Shown one piece after another: positions 31,734 through 40,859 of a DNA stretch of 41,891 nt. The notes under the pieces are model-generated. The model made no database searches. It was not told the origin of the DNA and worked only from the letters and a program-made list of their open reading frames with translations. A program made the position numbers and the translations under genes. Numbering within the stretch: position 1 is the stretch's first letter; each line of letters opens with the position of its first letter. Origin of the DNA: Alphaproteobacteria bacterium (GTDB taxonomy: Bacteria > Pseudomonadota > Alphaproteobacteria > Caulobacterales > Caulobacteraceae); the NCBI GenBank assembly GCA_018826515.1, contig JAHKAM010000052.1, positions 1-41,891 on the forward strand, read 5' to 3'.

Positions 31734-33203
31734 CTAGCGGCGCTGCTGCGAACGGGAGACCTGGGCCAGAACCGCCTGCAGGCGGCCCGCCGAGGGGCCG
31801 AAGCCGGACAGGGCGGAGTCGATGCGGAAGGCCACGGCCTGGGCCTTGTCCTGATCGGCCACCCCCGCAACGCCGAGCGCGAAATAGCTCGACATGGCGA
31901 ATTTGGCCTCGGGGCTGCCCTGGCGCGCGGCCTCCTCGAACCATTTGAAGGCGCGGGCGTAGTCGGCCGGCAGGCCGATGCCCTCGGCGTACATCACCGC
32001 CAGCACCAGCTGCGCCTCGGACGAGCCGTTGACGGCGGCCATCTGGATGGCGCGGACGCGTTCCAGATGCGACAGACGGCCCTCCATCGGGTGGCCCAGC
32101 ATGGCTTCCAGCGTCTCGATCTGACGCTTGGACAGGTCCTCCGGCCGCTGGGCGACCGTGTCGCTGACCCCGAGGTAACGCAGCGCCCGGCCGACGTGCA
32201 GGAACGGCAGCTCGCCGCCCATCCGCCCCAGGGCGTATTCATAGGCGTCGCCGCGCGGACGGCTCTCGTCCGAGAAGGGCACGCCCGACTGGGGCGCGGT
32301 GTTGGGATAGAATTCGAACGGCGGCGTCCACTGCCGCGCCTTGGTCTCGACGAACCGCTGATAGGTGTCGCGACTGGGGGCCGAGCGCTCGAAATCCCGC
32401 AGCAGGACATAGGCCCCGACATCGCCGGTCTGCACCGCCAGATAGTTGTACAGATAGGCGTCGACGTCGTTGCGCTGGAACAGGTTGGTGGCGGCGTAAT
32501 AGCCGCGGCGATTCCGGTCCCGGCTGTTGCCGCTGGCGTTACGGCCCCAGGCCTCGCGCGCCTGGCGATTGTCTTCCGGCTCGCCGAACGGGCCGTAGAG
32601 GCCGTCGTGCAGCCGCGCCAGGGTGCGGTAGCCGTGGGCGTCCTGGGTCGAGAGCACATAGATGACGCGGTCGCGCACCGACTCCTGCTCTTCCCGGGTC
32701 ATCTGGCCCAGCTGGCGGTCCAGCCGCTGATAGGCCGTGTGCCGCTCCCAGGCCCGGCAGTCGTCGTATTTCGACAGCGGCCGCCAGCCGCCGAAGCCGC
32801 CCCGGTCGACGCGGTTGATCGGGGCGTAGCCCTCGCTGTTGGCCAGCGCCATGGCGTACCAGGTGGCGCTCTCGATCGGGTCCTCGATATTCTTGTCGGT
32901 GGCCCGCAGCGCCGCATAGCGGCCGCCCAGCTCCAGCTGGGCGAAGAAATCACCGCGGAAGGCGGCGCGGCGCAGCGCGCGCAGGCCGGTTTCCTGGGCG
33001 TTGAACTCGGATCCGGTCAGCGAGGCCGGTCGGGGACAGGCATTGGAAGCCGGGTCGCTCCGCTGCCAGAACTGCATGCCGTTGCCATTGCCGCACGAGA
33101 CCATGCCGAGCGCGGTCAGCGCCAGCACGCCTGCGACCGCCGCGACGGCGACCGGACCGCGACTCCGGGAGCGGTCTTCCGGATTGGATCGACCTTCGCT
33201 CAT
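31734..33203 (-). CDS. SEL1-repeat protein, probable lipoprotein
   Basis: A 489-residue protein. The N-terminal hydrophobic segment ending LTALGMVSCGNG has a lipobox-like cysteine, so export and lipid anchoring are likely. SEL1-like repeats are best seen near the C-terminus (AQLVLAVMYAEGIGLPADYARAFKWFEEA, here in sections, then GSPEAKFAMSSYFALG). Such repeats act as protein-binding scaffolds in the envelope. I use the ATG at 33203, preceded by GAGGGGG; the longer frame adds 13 unlike residues. It is the first gene of a pair with the beta-helix gene. Confidence 0.78.
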   Translation of the reverse strand: MSEGRSNPEDRSRSRGPVAVAAVAGVLALTALGMVSCGNGNGMQFWQRSDPASNACPRPASLTGSEFNAQETGLRALRRAAFRGDFFAQLELGGRYAALRATDKNIEDPIESATWYAMALANSEGYAPINRVDRGGFGGWRPLSKYDDCRAWERHTAYQRLDRQLGQMTREEQESVRDRVIYVLSTQDAHGYRTLARLHDGLYGPFGEPEDNRQAREAWGRNASGNSRDRNRRGYYAATNLFQRNDVDAYLYNYLAVQTGDVGAYVLLRDFERSAPSRDTYQRFVETKARQWTPPFEFYPNTAPQSGVPFSDESRPRGDAYEYALGRMGGELPFLHVGRALRYLGVSDTVAQRPEDLSKRQIETLEAMLGHPMEGRLSHLERVRAIQMAAVNGSSEAQLVLAVMYAEGIGLPADYARAFKWFEEAARQGSPEAKFAMSSYFALGVAGVADQDKAQAVAFRIDSALSGFGPSAGRLQAVLAQVSRSQQRR

Positions 33204-33278
33204 GCGCCCCCTCACACCACCCTGCGGACGAAACGCGCCCATACGCTCAAGCCAAGCGCGTCGGACAGTCCGTTTCCA

Positions 33279-33299
33279 TTAACCATCTGTCAAGGTTAA
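33279..33299. promoter_or_regulatory. Inverted repeat TTAACC-N9-GGTTAA upstream of the SEL1 gene
   Basis: Perfect 6-bp arms. The left half extends to TTAACCAT, a half-site form associated with the cell-cycle regulator CtrA in Caulobacter, as I recall. It is ~76 nt before the SEL1 gene start on the minus strand and ~170 nt before the fRMsr gene on the plus strand. The rest of 33204-33467 shows nothing else. Confidence 0.4.
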
Positions 33300-33467
33300 C
33301 GCTGGTTTCCGACAAAGCGTTGCCGCAGCAAAACGTTTTTGTGTTCGACAACGTACTTATCCCCGCGAATCAGACGGTTGCGAACTCGCCTGCCAGGGGA
33401 ATGCGGGCCTCGCCAGCCTCGGCGGGCCTCCCTATATGCAGGGCAAGACTCACCCGGAGGCTCTGCC

Positions 33468-33962
33468 ATGTCCTACGCCGCCCGCGACGATCGACCCGCT
33501 GACAAGGCCGCTCGCTATGCCGAGGTCGAGGCCGAGATCCTCGCGGTTCTCGACGGCGAACCCAACCTCACGGCGCGTATGGCCACGGTCGCCGCCATGC
33601 TGGCCGATGCCTTCCCCGTCTTCTTCTGGACCGGCTTCTATGTCGTCGACCCGGACAGGCCTGAAGAACTGGTGGTCGGCCCCTATCAGGGCACCCTGGG
33701 CTGTCTGAGGATCGCTTTCGGCCGCGGCGTGTGCGGGACGGCGGCGCGGAACCGGCAGACGCAGATCGTCGAGGACGTCCACGCCTTCCCGGGCCACATC
33801 GCCTGCGACAGCCGTTCCGCCAGCGAGATCGTGGTCCCGGTGATTGACGGCGCGGGCGCGTTGATCGCCGTTTTCGACGTGGATGCGACGGTGACCTCCG
33901 CCTTTGACGCGACGGACGCCCAGGCCCTGGAAGGGCTGATGGCCCGGGTGTTCGCCGCCTGA
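33468..33962 (+). CDS. msrC: Free methionine-(R)-sulfoxide reductase (GAF domain)
   Basis: A 164-residue GAF-domain enzyme that reduces free Met-R-sulfoxide in the cytoplasm using thioredoxin. The three cysteines, C79 (GTLGCLRI), C89 (GRGVCGTA) and C113 (HIACDSRSASEI), have exactly the 10- and 24-residue spacing of E. coli C84, C94 and C118. The start is the ATG at 33468 with GGAGG 7 nt upstream; the longer frame has no support. It stands alone on the plus strand. Confidence 0.92.
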   Translation: MSYAARDDRPADKAARYAEVEAEILAVLDGEPNLTARMATVAAMLADAFPVFFWTGFYVVDPDRPEELVVGPYQGTLGCLRIAFGRGVCGTAARNRQTQIVEDVHAFPGHIACDSRSASEIVVPVIDGAGALIAVFDVDATVTSAFDATDAQALEGLMARVFAA

Positions 33963-34041
33963 CGGCCGTCGCCCGGCTTCGTTCGGGTCCGGTTTCAGAC
34001 TATTCAGACGATTCAGACCGCCCTTCTTCCGGAGTTCCCCC

Positions 34042-34719
34042 ATGTCCAGACGCGTGATCGCCGTGACCGGAGGCCATGGCGTCCTTGGCCGAGCCGTCGT
34101 CGAGGCCGCCCTCGCGGACGGGCTGGAGGTCGCGGTCATCGACCACGCCGCGGGCCGGACCGCGCCTGACGGCGTCCTGGAACTGGGCGGCGTCGACCTG
34201 ACCGACCCGGCCTCGGCGCAGCAGGCCATCGACGCCGTCGTCGCCCGCTTCGGCCGCCTCGACGCCCTGCTCAACATCGCCGGCGGCTTCGTCTGGCAGA
34301 CTGTCGACGACGCCGACCCCGCCTGGGCGAAGATGTTCGCCCTCAATGTCACCACCGCCCTGAACGCCAGCCGCGCCGCCCTGCCCCATCTGAAGGCCTC
34401 GCCGGAAGGCCGGATCGTCAATGTCGGGGCCAACGGCGCCCTGAAGAGCGCGGCCGGCATGGGCGCCTATGCCGCCTCCAAGGCCGGGGTCCACCGCCTG
34501 ACCGAAAGCCTGGCCGAGGAGCTCAAGGCTGCATCGGTGACCGTCAACGCCGTCCTGCCCTCGATCCTCGACACCGACCAGAACCGCAAGGACATGCCCG
34601 ACGCCGACCCGGCGAAATGGGTCCAGCCGTCCGATCTCGCCCGGGTCATGCTGTTCCTCGCCTCGCCCGAAAGCCGGGCCGTCACCGGCGCCCTGATCCC
34701 GGTTACGGGCCGGGTCTGA
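34042..34719 (+). CDS. SDR-family oxidoreductase
   Basis: A 225-residue short-chain dehydrogenase/reductase. The nucleotide-binding TGGHGVLG is at 9-16, NIAG near 78 follows, and the catalytic YAASK is near 153. The glycine motif and missing acidic residue do not fix NAD against NADP preference. Substrate is unknown. Its stop overlaps the ATG of the CoA-ester-lyase gene by one base (TGATG), so the two are translated together. Confidence 0.88.
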   Translation: MSRRVIAVTGGHGVLGRAVVEAALADGLEVAVIDHAAGRTAPDGVLELGGVDLTDPASAQQAIDAVVARFGRLDALLNIAGGFVWQTVDDADPAWAKMFALNVTTALNASRAALPHLKASPEGRIVNVGANGALKSAAGMGAYAASKAGVHRLTESLAEELKAASVTVNAVLPSILDTDQNRKDMPDADPAKWVQPSDLARVMLFLASPESRAVTGALIPVTGRV

Positions 34720-35564
34720 TGCAACTCACCCGCTCGGTTCTCTACCTGCCCGCCAGCAATCCGCGGGCGATCGAAAAGGCCCGCGGACTCAACGCCGACG
34801 CGGTGATCCTCGACCTCGAGGACGCCGTCGCCCTCGACGCCAAGGCGGAGGCCCGACAGGCGGCGGCGGCGGCGCTCAAGGCGGGCGGCTTCGGCCCCCG
34901 CGTCGGGGTCCGGATCAACGGCCTCGGCACGCCCTGGGGCGCGGATGATCTGGCGGCGCTCGGCGACCTGACGCCTGACTTCGTGGTCGCGCCCAAGATC
35001 GAAAGCCCCGAATCCGTCCGCGAGGTCGCCGCGCGCCTGTCGCCCGGCGTCGCCCTGTGGATCATGATCGAAACGCCGCTGTCGGTTCTCCGGCTCGACG
35101 CCATCGCGGGCGCCGGGGCGCCGCTGGCGGCCCTGATGCTCGGGATCAACGACTTCGGCGAACAGATGAACCTCGTCCTCGGGCCGGACCGTGATCCGCT
35201 CAAGCCGTGGCTGGCCGCGGTCGTCGCCGCCGCGCGCGGCCACGGCCTGCTGGCCATCGACGGCGTGGTCAACGCCACCGACGACGCCGACCGCCTGCGG
35301 ACCGAATGCCTGCAGGGTCGCGCCTTCGGCTTCGACGGCAAGAGCCTGATCCACCCGGCCCAGATCGATGCGGCCAACGCCGCCTTCTCGCCCTCGCCGG
35401 AAGAGGTCGCCCGGGCCCGCGAAGTCGTCGCCGCCTTCGCCTCGGCCGAGGCGGACGGCAAGGGGGCGATCCGGGTCGGCTACCGCATGGTCGAACGCCT
35501 GCACCTCGACGCCGCCTGCCGGTTGCTGGCGCGGCATGACGCGGCGAACCCAGGCAACCGATGA
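34719..35564 (+). CDS. CoA-ester lyase, HpcH/HpaI aldolase / CitE family
   Basis: A 281-residue TIM-barrel protein of the CitE/MclA type. Family marks: SVLYLPASNPRAIEKA at the start, DAVILDLEDAV (metal/acid residues) near 27-37, VRINGLGTPW, PKIESP, and LMLGINDFGEQMN, with GKSLIHPAQI near the end. Members cleave or form malyl-CoA, citramalyl-CoA or similar esters. The start at 34719 overlaps the SDR stop. The exact substrate cannot be told, although the FabH-like gene nearby hints at acyl-thioester chemistry. Confidence 0.9.
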   Translation: MQLTRSVLYLPASNPRAIEKARGLNADAVILDLEDAVALDAKAEARQAAAAALKAGGFGPRVGVRINGLGTPWGADDLAALGDLTPDFVVAPKIESPESVREVAARLSPGVALWIMIETPLSVLRLDAIAGAGAPLAALMLGINDFGEQMNLVLGPDRDPLKPWLAAVVAAARGHGLLAIDGVVNATDDADRLRTECLQGRAFGFDGKSLIHPAQIDAANAAFSPSPEEVARAREVVAAFASAEADGKGAIRVGYRMVERLHLDAACRLLARHDAANPGNR

Positions 35565-35672
35565 CCCATCTCGACGGCCCCGACCGACAGGCCTATCTAA
35601 GCGTCCTTCAACGCAACGGACGTCCCTCAAGCAACGAGGCGCCGCGCGCCGAGTGATAGGGACCAACACACC

Positions 35673-36818
35673 TTGACCCACGCCGTCATCGCCGCCACCG
35701 GCCTGTTCACCCCCGAACAGTCGATCTCCAACGCCGAGCTGGTCGAGGCCTATAACGCCTACGCCGACCGCTTCAACGCCGACCACGCCGCGGAAATCGC
35801 CGCGGGCGAGGTCGAGGCGCTGACCCCCTCCTCGGTCGAGTTCATCGAGAAGGCCTCGGGCATCAAGAGCCGGTTCGTGGTCGACAAGACCGGCGTCCTG
35901 GACCCCGCCCGCATGGTCCCGCACATCCCCGAGCGCTCGAATGACGAGCTGTCGGTCCTCGCCGAAATGGCGGTCAGGGCGGCGCAGCAGGCCATCGCCG
36001 CCTGGGGCAAGCCGGTCAGCGAGATCGGCGCCGTCCTCTGCGCCGCCTCGAACATGCAGCGCCCCTACCCGGCCATGGCCATCGAGGTGCAGCAGGCGCT
36101 GGGCATCGACGGCTTCGCCTTCGACATGAATGTGGCGTGCAGCTCGGCCACCTTCGGGATCAAGACCGCCGCCGACTTCATCGCCTCGGGCTCGGTCAAG
36201 GCCGTGCTGATGGTCAATCCCGAAATCTGCTCGGCCCATCTGAACTTCAAGGATCGCGACAGCCATTTCATCTTCGGCGACGTGGCCACCGCCGTGATCG
36301 TCGAGTCGTCGGACCAGGCCGGTCCCGGCGGATGGGACATCCTCGGCACACGGCTGAAGACCGTGATGTCCAACAACATCCGCAACAATTTCGGCTTCCT
36401 CAACAAAGCCGCCCTGCCGGCCGGCGAGGCTGAACCGGTCGCCGCCAACGGCCTGACCGACAAGATGTTCGTCCAGCAGGGCCGCAAGGTCTTCAAGGAC
36501 GTGGTGCCGATGGTCTCGGACATGATCCTCGACCACGCCGCCGACCTCGGGATCGACCCGGCGACGCTGAAGCGGATGTGGCTGCACCAGGCCAATATCA
36601 ACATGAACCAGTTCATCGGCCGCAAGGTGCTGGGCCGCGAGCCGACGCCCGAGGAGAACGTCATCATCCTCGACGAATACGCCAACACCTCCTCGGCCGG
36701 CTCGATCATCGCCTTCCACCTGCGCCAGCAGGACATGACGTCCGGCGACACCGGCCTGATCTGCAGCTTCGGGGCGGGCTATTCCGCCGGCACCGTCTTC
36801 GTGCGGAAACGCGCCTGA
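35673..36818 (+). CDS. 3-oxoacyl-ACP synthase III (FabH-like), long form
   Basis: A 381-residue thiolase-fold condensing enzyme. The catalytic triad is complete: C156 (NVACSSATFG), H305 (LHQANINMNQF) and N338 (EYANTSSAGS). It is about 60 residues longer than the housekeeping FabH of fatty acid synthesis, mainly in the N-terminal third (residues 30-75), so it may accept another starter such as a longer acyl-CoA. The start is a TTG at 35673 (LTHAVIAATGLFTP), the only codon that gives the family N-terminus. It overlaps the next gene by one base. Confidence 0.88.
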   Translation: MTHAVIAATGLFTPEQSISNAELVEAYNAYADRFNADHAAEIAAGEVEALTPSSVEFIEKASGIKSRFVVDKTGVLDPARMVPHIPERSNDELSVLAEMAVRAAQQAIAAWGKPVSEIGAVLCAASNMQRPYPAMAIEVQQALGIDGFAFDMNVACSSATFGIKTAADFIASGSVKAVLMVNPEICSAHLNFKDRDSHFIFGDVATAVIVESSDQAGPGGWDILGTRLKTVMSNNIRNNFGFLNKAALPAGEAEPVAANGLTDKMFVQQGRKVFKDVVPMVSDMILDHAADLGIDPATLKRMWLHQANINMNQFIGRKVLGREPTPEENVIILDEYANTSSAGSIIAFHLRQQDMTSGDTGLICSFGAGYSAGTVFVRKRA

Positions 36819-37249
36819 TGGTCGACCGCGGCGACATCGGCGCCGTCGTGGACGCCATGTACGCCTGCATCTCCGGTCCCGCCGGTCCGCGCGACTGGGC
36901 CACCCAGCGCGAGATCTTCCACCCCGACAGCCGTCAGGCCCGCACCGGCCTCGACCCCGACGGCCGCCCGACCCTGATCGTCATGGGCCGCGAAGAGTAC
37001 CAGGCCAACGTCACCCCCTTCTTCGCGGAGAATGGCTTCTTCGAGGTCGAGATCAGCCGCCGGATCACCGAGTTCGGCAACATGGCCCACGTCTGGTCGA
37101 TCTACGAAGCCCGCACCGCCCCCGAGGACGCCGAGCCCGAGCGGCGCGGAATCAATTCGATTCAGCTGTGCCGCGGCCCCGACGGCCTGTGGTCCATCCT
37201 GCACATGATCTGGGACAACGAGCGTCCCGGCCTCACGGCGTCGGCGTAG
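36818..37249 (+). CDS. NTF2/SnoaL-like protein, hypothetical
   Basis: A 143-residue protein with the size and pattern of the NTF2-like fold (helical start DIGAVVDAMYACI, later AHVWSIYEAR and GLWSILHMIWDNE). This fold serves many small enzymes and binding proteins. The ATG overlaps the FabH-like stop (TGATG), so it is in the same operon and may act on the same intermediate. Its 3' end overlaps the convergent M48 gene by 17 nt. Confidence 0.8.
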   Translation: MVDRGDIGAVVDAMYACISGPAGPRDWATQREIFHPDSRQARTGLDPDGRPTLIVMGREEYQANVTPFFAENGFFEVEISRRITEFGNMAHVWSIYEARTAPEDAEPERRGINSIQLCRGPDGLWSILHMIWDNERPGLTASA

Positions 37250-38450
37250 CCGCGGCAGCAGGCGAGGCGGCGGGCTCATTCGCCGGATGAGTCGCCTTCC
37301 ACTCCATGGCCATGCGGATTCGGTTCTCCACCGACGGGTGATCGTAGAAGAAGAGCTCCTCGATCGCCGACGGCGAGGGCGCCCGATACTCCGCCGTCTT
37401 GATCAGGGCTTTCGACAGCCCGTCGGGCTCGTTGGCGTGAATGAGGGAGAACCGGTCGGCGTCGGTTTCCACCCAGCGGATCATGGTCGACTGCACGGGC
37501 GTCGACAGCAGGCCGATCACCGCGCCGATGGCCGCCAGCACAGGCAGGCCGGCCGGGTCGGAGATGTCGCCCACCCGGCTCGCCCCCAACAGCCGTTTGG
37601 CCACCGGGAACAGCCTGTCCACCAGCCAGAAGCCGATGCCCGCCAGCAGGACCATCATCCCGGCCAGCCAGAGCGAGTGCATGTGGACATAGTGGCCCAT
37701 CTCATGGCCGACCACGCCGCGCACCTCGGCCAGGTCGGCCCCCTTGGCGAACATCACATCGCTCATCGCCACCCGCGCCGAGCCGAACAGGCCCGAGACA
37801 TTGGCGGTGTAGCGGTCCGACTGTTTCGAGCCGTCATAGATGTAGATCTTGTCGTCCGGCGTCCCGGTCCGGTGGGCCAGCTCGACCACCGAGTCCCGCA
37901 TCGGTCCGTCAGGCGCCGGCGTATAGGTATTGAACAGCGGCTCGATGAAGATCGGCAGAACCAGCAGCAGGAAGACGATGGCGACGGCGGTCAGCCCCGC
38001 GCCCCAGGCCCACCAAAGCCGCCGTGCGTGCCGGATGATAAAATACAGGGCCACGATCAGCAGCCCCATGAAAACGGTCGAAATAGCCGCGCCCAGCGCC
38101 GCCTCGCCCAGCCAGCCGGCCAGGGATTGCTCGGTGAGCCCGTACTGCGTCTCGCGCCACCAGCTCTGATAGATCGACCACGGCAGGGTCAGGAACCAGC
38201 TCATCAGCAGATAGACCACCCCGACCGCCAGCGAGACCAGCTTGGGCCGCTTGCGCCGTCGCTCCAGTCGATCCCGGATGCCGTTGAGCACGCCGGTCCG
38301 GATGATGATCCAGGCCACGACGAGGCTGACGATCGCGCCCCACAGCAGCAGCCAGTGGCCGCCCCGCGTATAGGCCACGGCCCGTTCCAGATCCTCCGGC
38401 GAAATCGTCGCCAGCCAGCGCGCGGTTTCGGCCGCGGGGTCGATGCTCAT
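37233..38450 (-). CDS. M48-family membrane metalloprotease (Ste24/CAAX-protease-like)
   Basis: A 405-residue membrane zinc protease. Hydrophobic segments lie near 32-52, 70-92, 117-138 and 148-172, matching the Ste24-type N-terminal domain with FIEPLFN. The zinc site is HEMGH (249-253) with the third ligand E328 in ETDADRFS. An Ala/Pro-rich tail ends the protein. The family degrades misfolded membrane proteins; true CAAX processing is unlikely in bacteria. It is divergent from the TonB receptor gene, and the two promoters share ~150 nt. Confidence 0.9.
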   Translation of the reverse strand: MSIDPAAETARWLATISPEDLERAVAYTRGGHWLLLWGAIVSLVVAWIIIRTGVLNGIRDRLERRRKRPKLVSLAVGVVYLLMSWFLTLPWSIYQSWWRETQYGLTEQSLAGWLGEAALGAAISTVFMGLLIVALYFIIRHARRLWWAWGAGLTAVAIVFLLLVLPIFIEPLFNTYTPAPDGPMRDSVVELAHRTGTPDDKIYIYDGSKQSDRYTANVSGLFGSARVAMSDVMFAKGADLAEVRGVVGHEMGHYVHMHSLWLAGMMVLLAGIGFWLVDRLFPVAKRLLGASRVGDISDPAGLPVLAAIGAVIGLLSTPVQSTMIRWVETDADRFSLIHANEPDGLSKALIKTAEYRAPSPSAIEELFFYDHPSVENRIRMAMEWKATHPANEPAASPAAAATPTP

Positions 38451-38545
38451 CCCGGTGGTCCTCCCTGACGCGAGGAGATGACGCCGTACAGCCAGGCTTG
38501 TCAGCTTAAATCAATGTCACGAACGGCCTCGCTTTCGTTGCTATT

Positions 38546-38564
38546 GATTCTGATAATCGTTCGC
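38546..38564. promoter_or_regulatory. Fur box upstream of the TonB receptor
   Basis: GATTCTGATAATCGTTCGC matches the 19-bp Fur consensus GATAATGATAATCATTATC at 14 positions, including the central TGATAATC. It is 40 nt before the receptor ATG, a typical place for iron-dependent repression. GATTC within it is also a GANTC methylation site. Confidence 0.7.
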
Positions 38565-38603
38565 AGTAATTGCCCCTCCTCTCTCTCAGCCGGGGCCGAT
38601 TCC

Positions 38604-40814
38604 ATGCGCATGCTTCTCCTCTCCGCCGGGCTCGCCGCCCTGACCGCCGCCGCCTCGCCCGTCCTGGCCGATGAGCCTCGCGGCCCGCTCATCTCGGACG
38701 AACCGCAACAACTGCCGTCCGTCACCGTTCTGGCCACCCGGACCGAGACCCGCGCCGACGAGACCCCCGCCACTGTCACTGTCTTCACCGCCGAACAGAT
38801 CGAGGCGATGCTGGCCACCGACATAAAGGATCTGGTCCGGTTCGAGCCCGGCGTCAGCGTGGTCAGCCAGCCGTCGCGTTTCGGCGCCGCCCTCGGCGCG
38901 ACCGGCCGGGCCGGCAATGAAGGCTTCACCATCCGCGGCCTCGGCGGCGACCGGGTGCTGATGGTGGTCGACGGGGTGCGCGTCCCCGACGGCTTCGTCT
39001 TCGGCGCCCAGAGCGTCGGCCGGGGCAGCTACGCCGATCTGGACCTGATGCGGTCGGTCGAAATCCTGCGCGGCCCCGCCTCGGCCCTTTACGGGTCGGA
39101 CGGCGTCGCGGGCGCCGTGGCCTTCAGCACGAAAGACCCCGCCGACCTGCTCCGTCCCGGCGAGTCCTTCGGCGCACGGGCCCGGGTCGGTTACAACTCC
39201 GCCGACGAAGGCCTGACCACCTCGGCCATGATCGCGGGCCGCAGCGGGGCGTTCTCCGGCCTGCTCGCCTGGACCGGCCGCGACAGCCACGAGACGGAGA
39301 CGCAAGGGACCGTCGGCGGCGTCGGCGGCCTCCGCACCATGGCCAATCCGCAGGAGACCCGTTCCGACGCCATCCTGCTCGAGGGCGTCTGGGACATCGC
39401 CCCGGGCCACAGCCTGCACGCGGGCTACGACTGGTACGAAAGCAAGACCACCACCGACGTGCTCAGCGGACGCAGCGCCACGGTGCTCGCATTGCTGGCC
39501 GACGACGAGACCCGCCGCAGCGGCTGGAACCTCGGCTGGCGCGGCGATGCCGTCCTCGGTCTCGATCGCGCCCGGGCCACCGTCTACGCCCAGCAGGCCG
39601 AGACCCGGCAGTTCACCTTCGAGGACCGCACGCCGGCGGTCGATCGCACCCGCGACAACAGCTTCGACAATGAGGTCTTCGGCGTCTCAGCCGACGCCGT
39701 GAGGACCCTCGGCGCCCACCGACTGACCTTGGGAGGCGACGGGTCCCGCACGACCCAGAGCGGCGTCCGCGACGGCACGGTCCCGCCCTTTGGCGAGACC
39801 TTCCCGACCAGCGCCTTCCCCGAGACCGACTTCACCCTCGCCGGCCTGTTCGTGCAGGACGAGATCACCCTGCTGGACGGCGCCCTGCGGCTGATCCCTG
39901 CCCTGCGCTGGGACAGCTATGACCTCTCCACCGCCGACGACCCGCTCTATCCCGGCGCCCGCGCCGACCAGTCCGGCGACCACGTCTCGCCAAAGCTGGG
40001 CCTGGTCTGGCAGGCGACCGACATCGTCCAGCTGTTCGGCAACTGGGGCGAAGGTTTCAAGGCGCCGACCCCCAGCCAGGTGAACCAGTTCTTCTCCAAC
40101 CCGGCGTTCGGCTACACCTCGGCCCCCAACCCGAACCTCCGGCCCGAGACCAGCCGCAGCCTCGAGATCGGGGCCCGTGTCCGCGACCTCGATCTCGCCG
40201 GCGGCCGCCTCTCGGCCCAGCTGGTCGGCTTCCGCTCGGACTATGAGGACTTCATCAGCCAGCAGGCGGTGTCGGGATCCTTCACTCCGATCGACCCGGC
40301 GGTGTTCCAGTTCGTCAACTTCACCGACGTCGAGATCTCGGGCGTCGAGGCCAAGGCCGACATCTGGTGGGACAACGGCGTCAGCGCCCGCTTCGCCGCC
40401 GCATACGCCGCGGGCGATGCCACCAGCGCCGGCGTCACCACCGCCCTTCCCTCCATCGACCCGGTCAAGGTCGTGTTCGGCCTCGGCTATGACCAACCCG
40501 CCGGCCGCTTCGGGGGCCAGGCCATCGTCACCTGGTCGCAGGCCAAGGACGCCGCCGACACAGACGGCCTGGGCTGTTTCAACGCCAATCCCGCCCTCGG
40601 CTGCGCGGTCGGCGAGAACTTCGCCCTGCTGGACCTGACGGCGTACTGGAACCTCAGCGACCGGGTCACCGCGCGGATCGGCGTCTTCAACGTCCTCGAC
40701 GAAAAATACAGTTGGTGGAGCGACCTCCGCGGGGTCGCCGCCACCTCGGCGGTCCTCGACGCCTGGACCCAGCCCGGCCGCAACCTCGGCCTCTCCCTCG
40801 CCTTGCGCTACTGA
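38604..40814 (+). CDS. TonB-dependent outer-membrane receptor, haem/haemoglobin type
   Basis: A 736-residue outer-membrane receptor. The signal peptide covers ~1-22 (cleavage near VLADEP). A TonB box-like start (LPSVTVLATR) is followed by the plug domain, ~50-160 (PATVTVFTAEQIEAML, FTIRGLGGDRVLMVVDGVR, VEILRGPASALYGSDGVAG), and a 22-strand barrel that ends in an aromatic-like residue (SLALRY). The plug is closest to the haemoglobin/transferrin/lactoferrin receptor group. I chose the ATG at 38604, at the signal peptide; the upstream frame runs through the Fur box. The ligand is inferred from the group and the DUF6607 neighbour. Confidence 0.9.
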   Translation: MRMLLLSAGLAALTAAASPVLADEPRGPLISDEPQQLPSVTVLATRTETRADETPATVTVFTAEQIEAMLATDIKDLVRFEPGVSVVSQPSRFGAALGATGRAGNEGFTIRGLGGDRVLMVVDGVRVPDGFVFGAQSVGRGSYADLDLMRSVEILRGPASALYGSDGVAGAVAFSTKDPADLLRPGESFGARARVGYNSADEGLTTSAMIAGRSGAFSGLLAWTGRDSHETETQGTVGGVGGLRTMANPQETRSDAILLEGVWDIAPGHSLHAGYDWYESKTTTDVLSGRSATVLALLADDETRRSGWNLGWRGDAVLGLDRARATVYAQQAETRQFTFEDRTPAVDRTRDNSFDNEVFGVSADAVRTLGAHRLTLGGDGSRTTQSGVRDGTVPPFGETFPTSAFPETDFTLAGLFVQDEITLLDGALRLIPALRWDSYDLSTADDPLYPGARADQSGDHVSPKLGLVWQATDIVQLFGNWGEGFKAPTPSQVNQFFSNPAFGYTSAPNPNLRPETSRSLEIGARVRDLDLAGGRLSAQLVGFRSDYEDFISQQAVSGSFTPIDPAVFQFVNFTDVEISGVEAKADIWWDNGVSARFAAAYAAGDATSAGVTTALPSIDPVKVVFGLGYDQPAGRFGGQAIVTWSQAKDAADTDGLGCFNANPALGCAVGENFALLDLTAYWNLSDRVTARIGVFNVLDEKYSWWSDLRGVAATSAVLDAWTQPGRNLGLSLALRY

Positions 40815-40831
40815 CCTGATCGGACGATAAC

Positions 40832-40848
40832 GCGAATGACTCGCATTA
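40832..40848. promoter_or_regulatory. Fur-like box upstream of the DUF6607 gene
   Basis: GCGAATGACTCGCATTA is close to the GCGAATNATTCGCATT form of proteobacterial Fur sites. It covers the ATG at 40836, which supports the second ATG (40860) as the real start. A separate site here means that this gene may be expressed apart from the receptor. Confidence 0.55.
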
Positions 40849-40859
40849 TGGATCGCAAC

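Noticed and set aside
30624..33299. Plus-strand frame of 891 codons
   Set aside because: A shadow of the beta-helix and SEL1 genes; low complexity and no start signal.
35561..35656. 31-codon ORF (ATG overlapping the CoA-ester-lyase stop) before the FabH-like gene
   Set aside because: Very short, no recognisable features; more likely the leader of the FabH-like gene.
34467..36719. Minus-strand frame of 750 codons
   Set aside because: A shadow of the SDR, lyase and FabH-like genes, which have clear active-site motifs.
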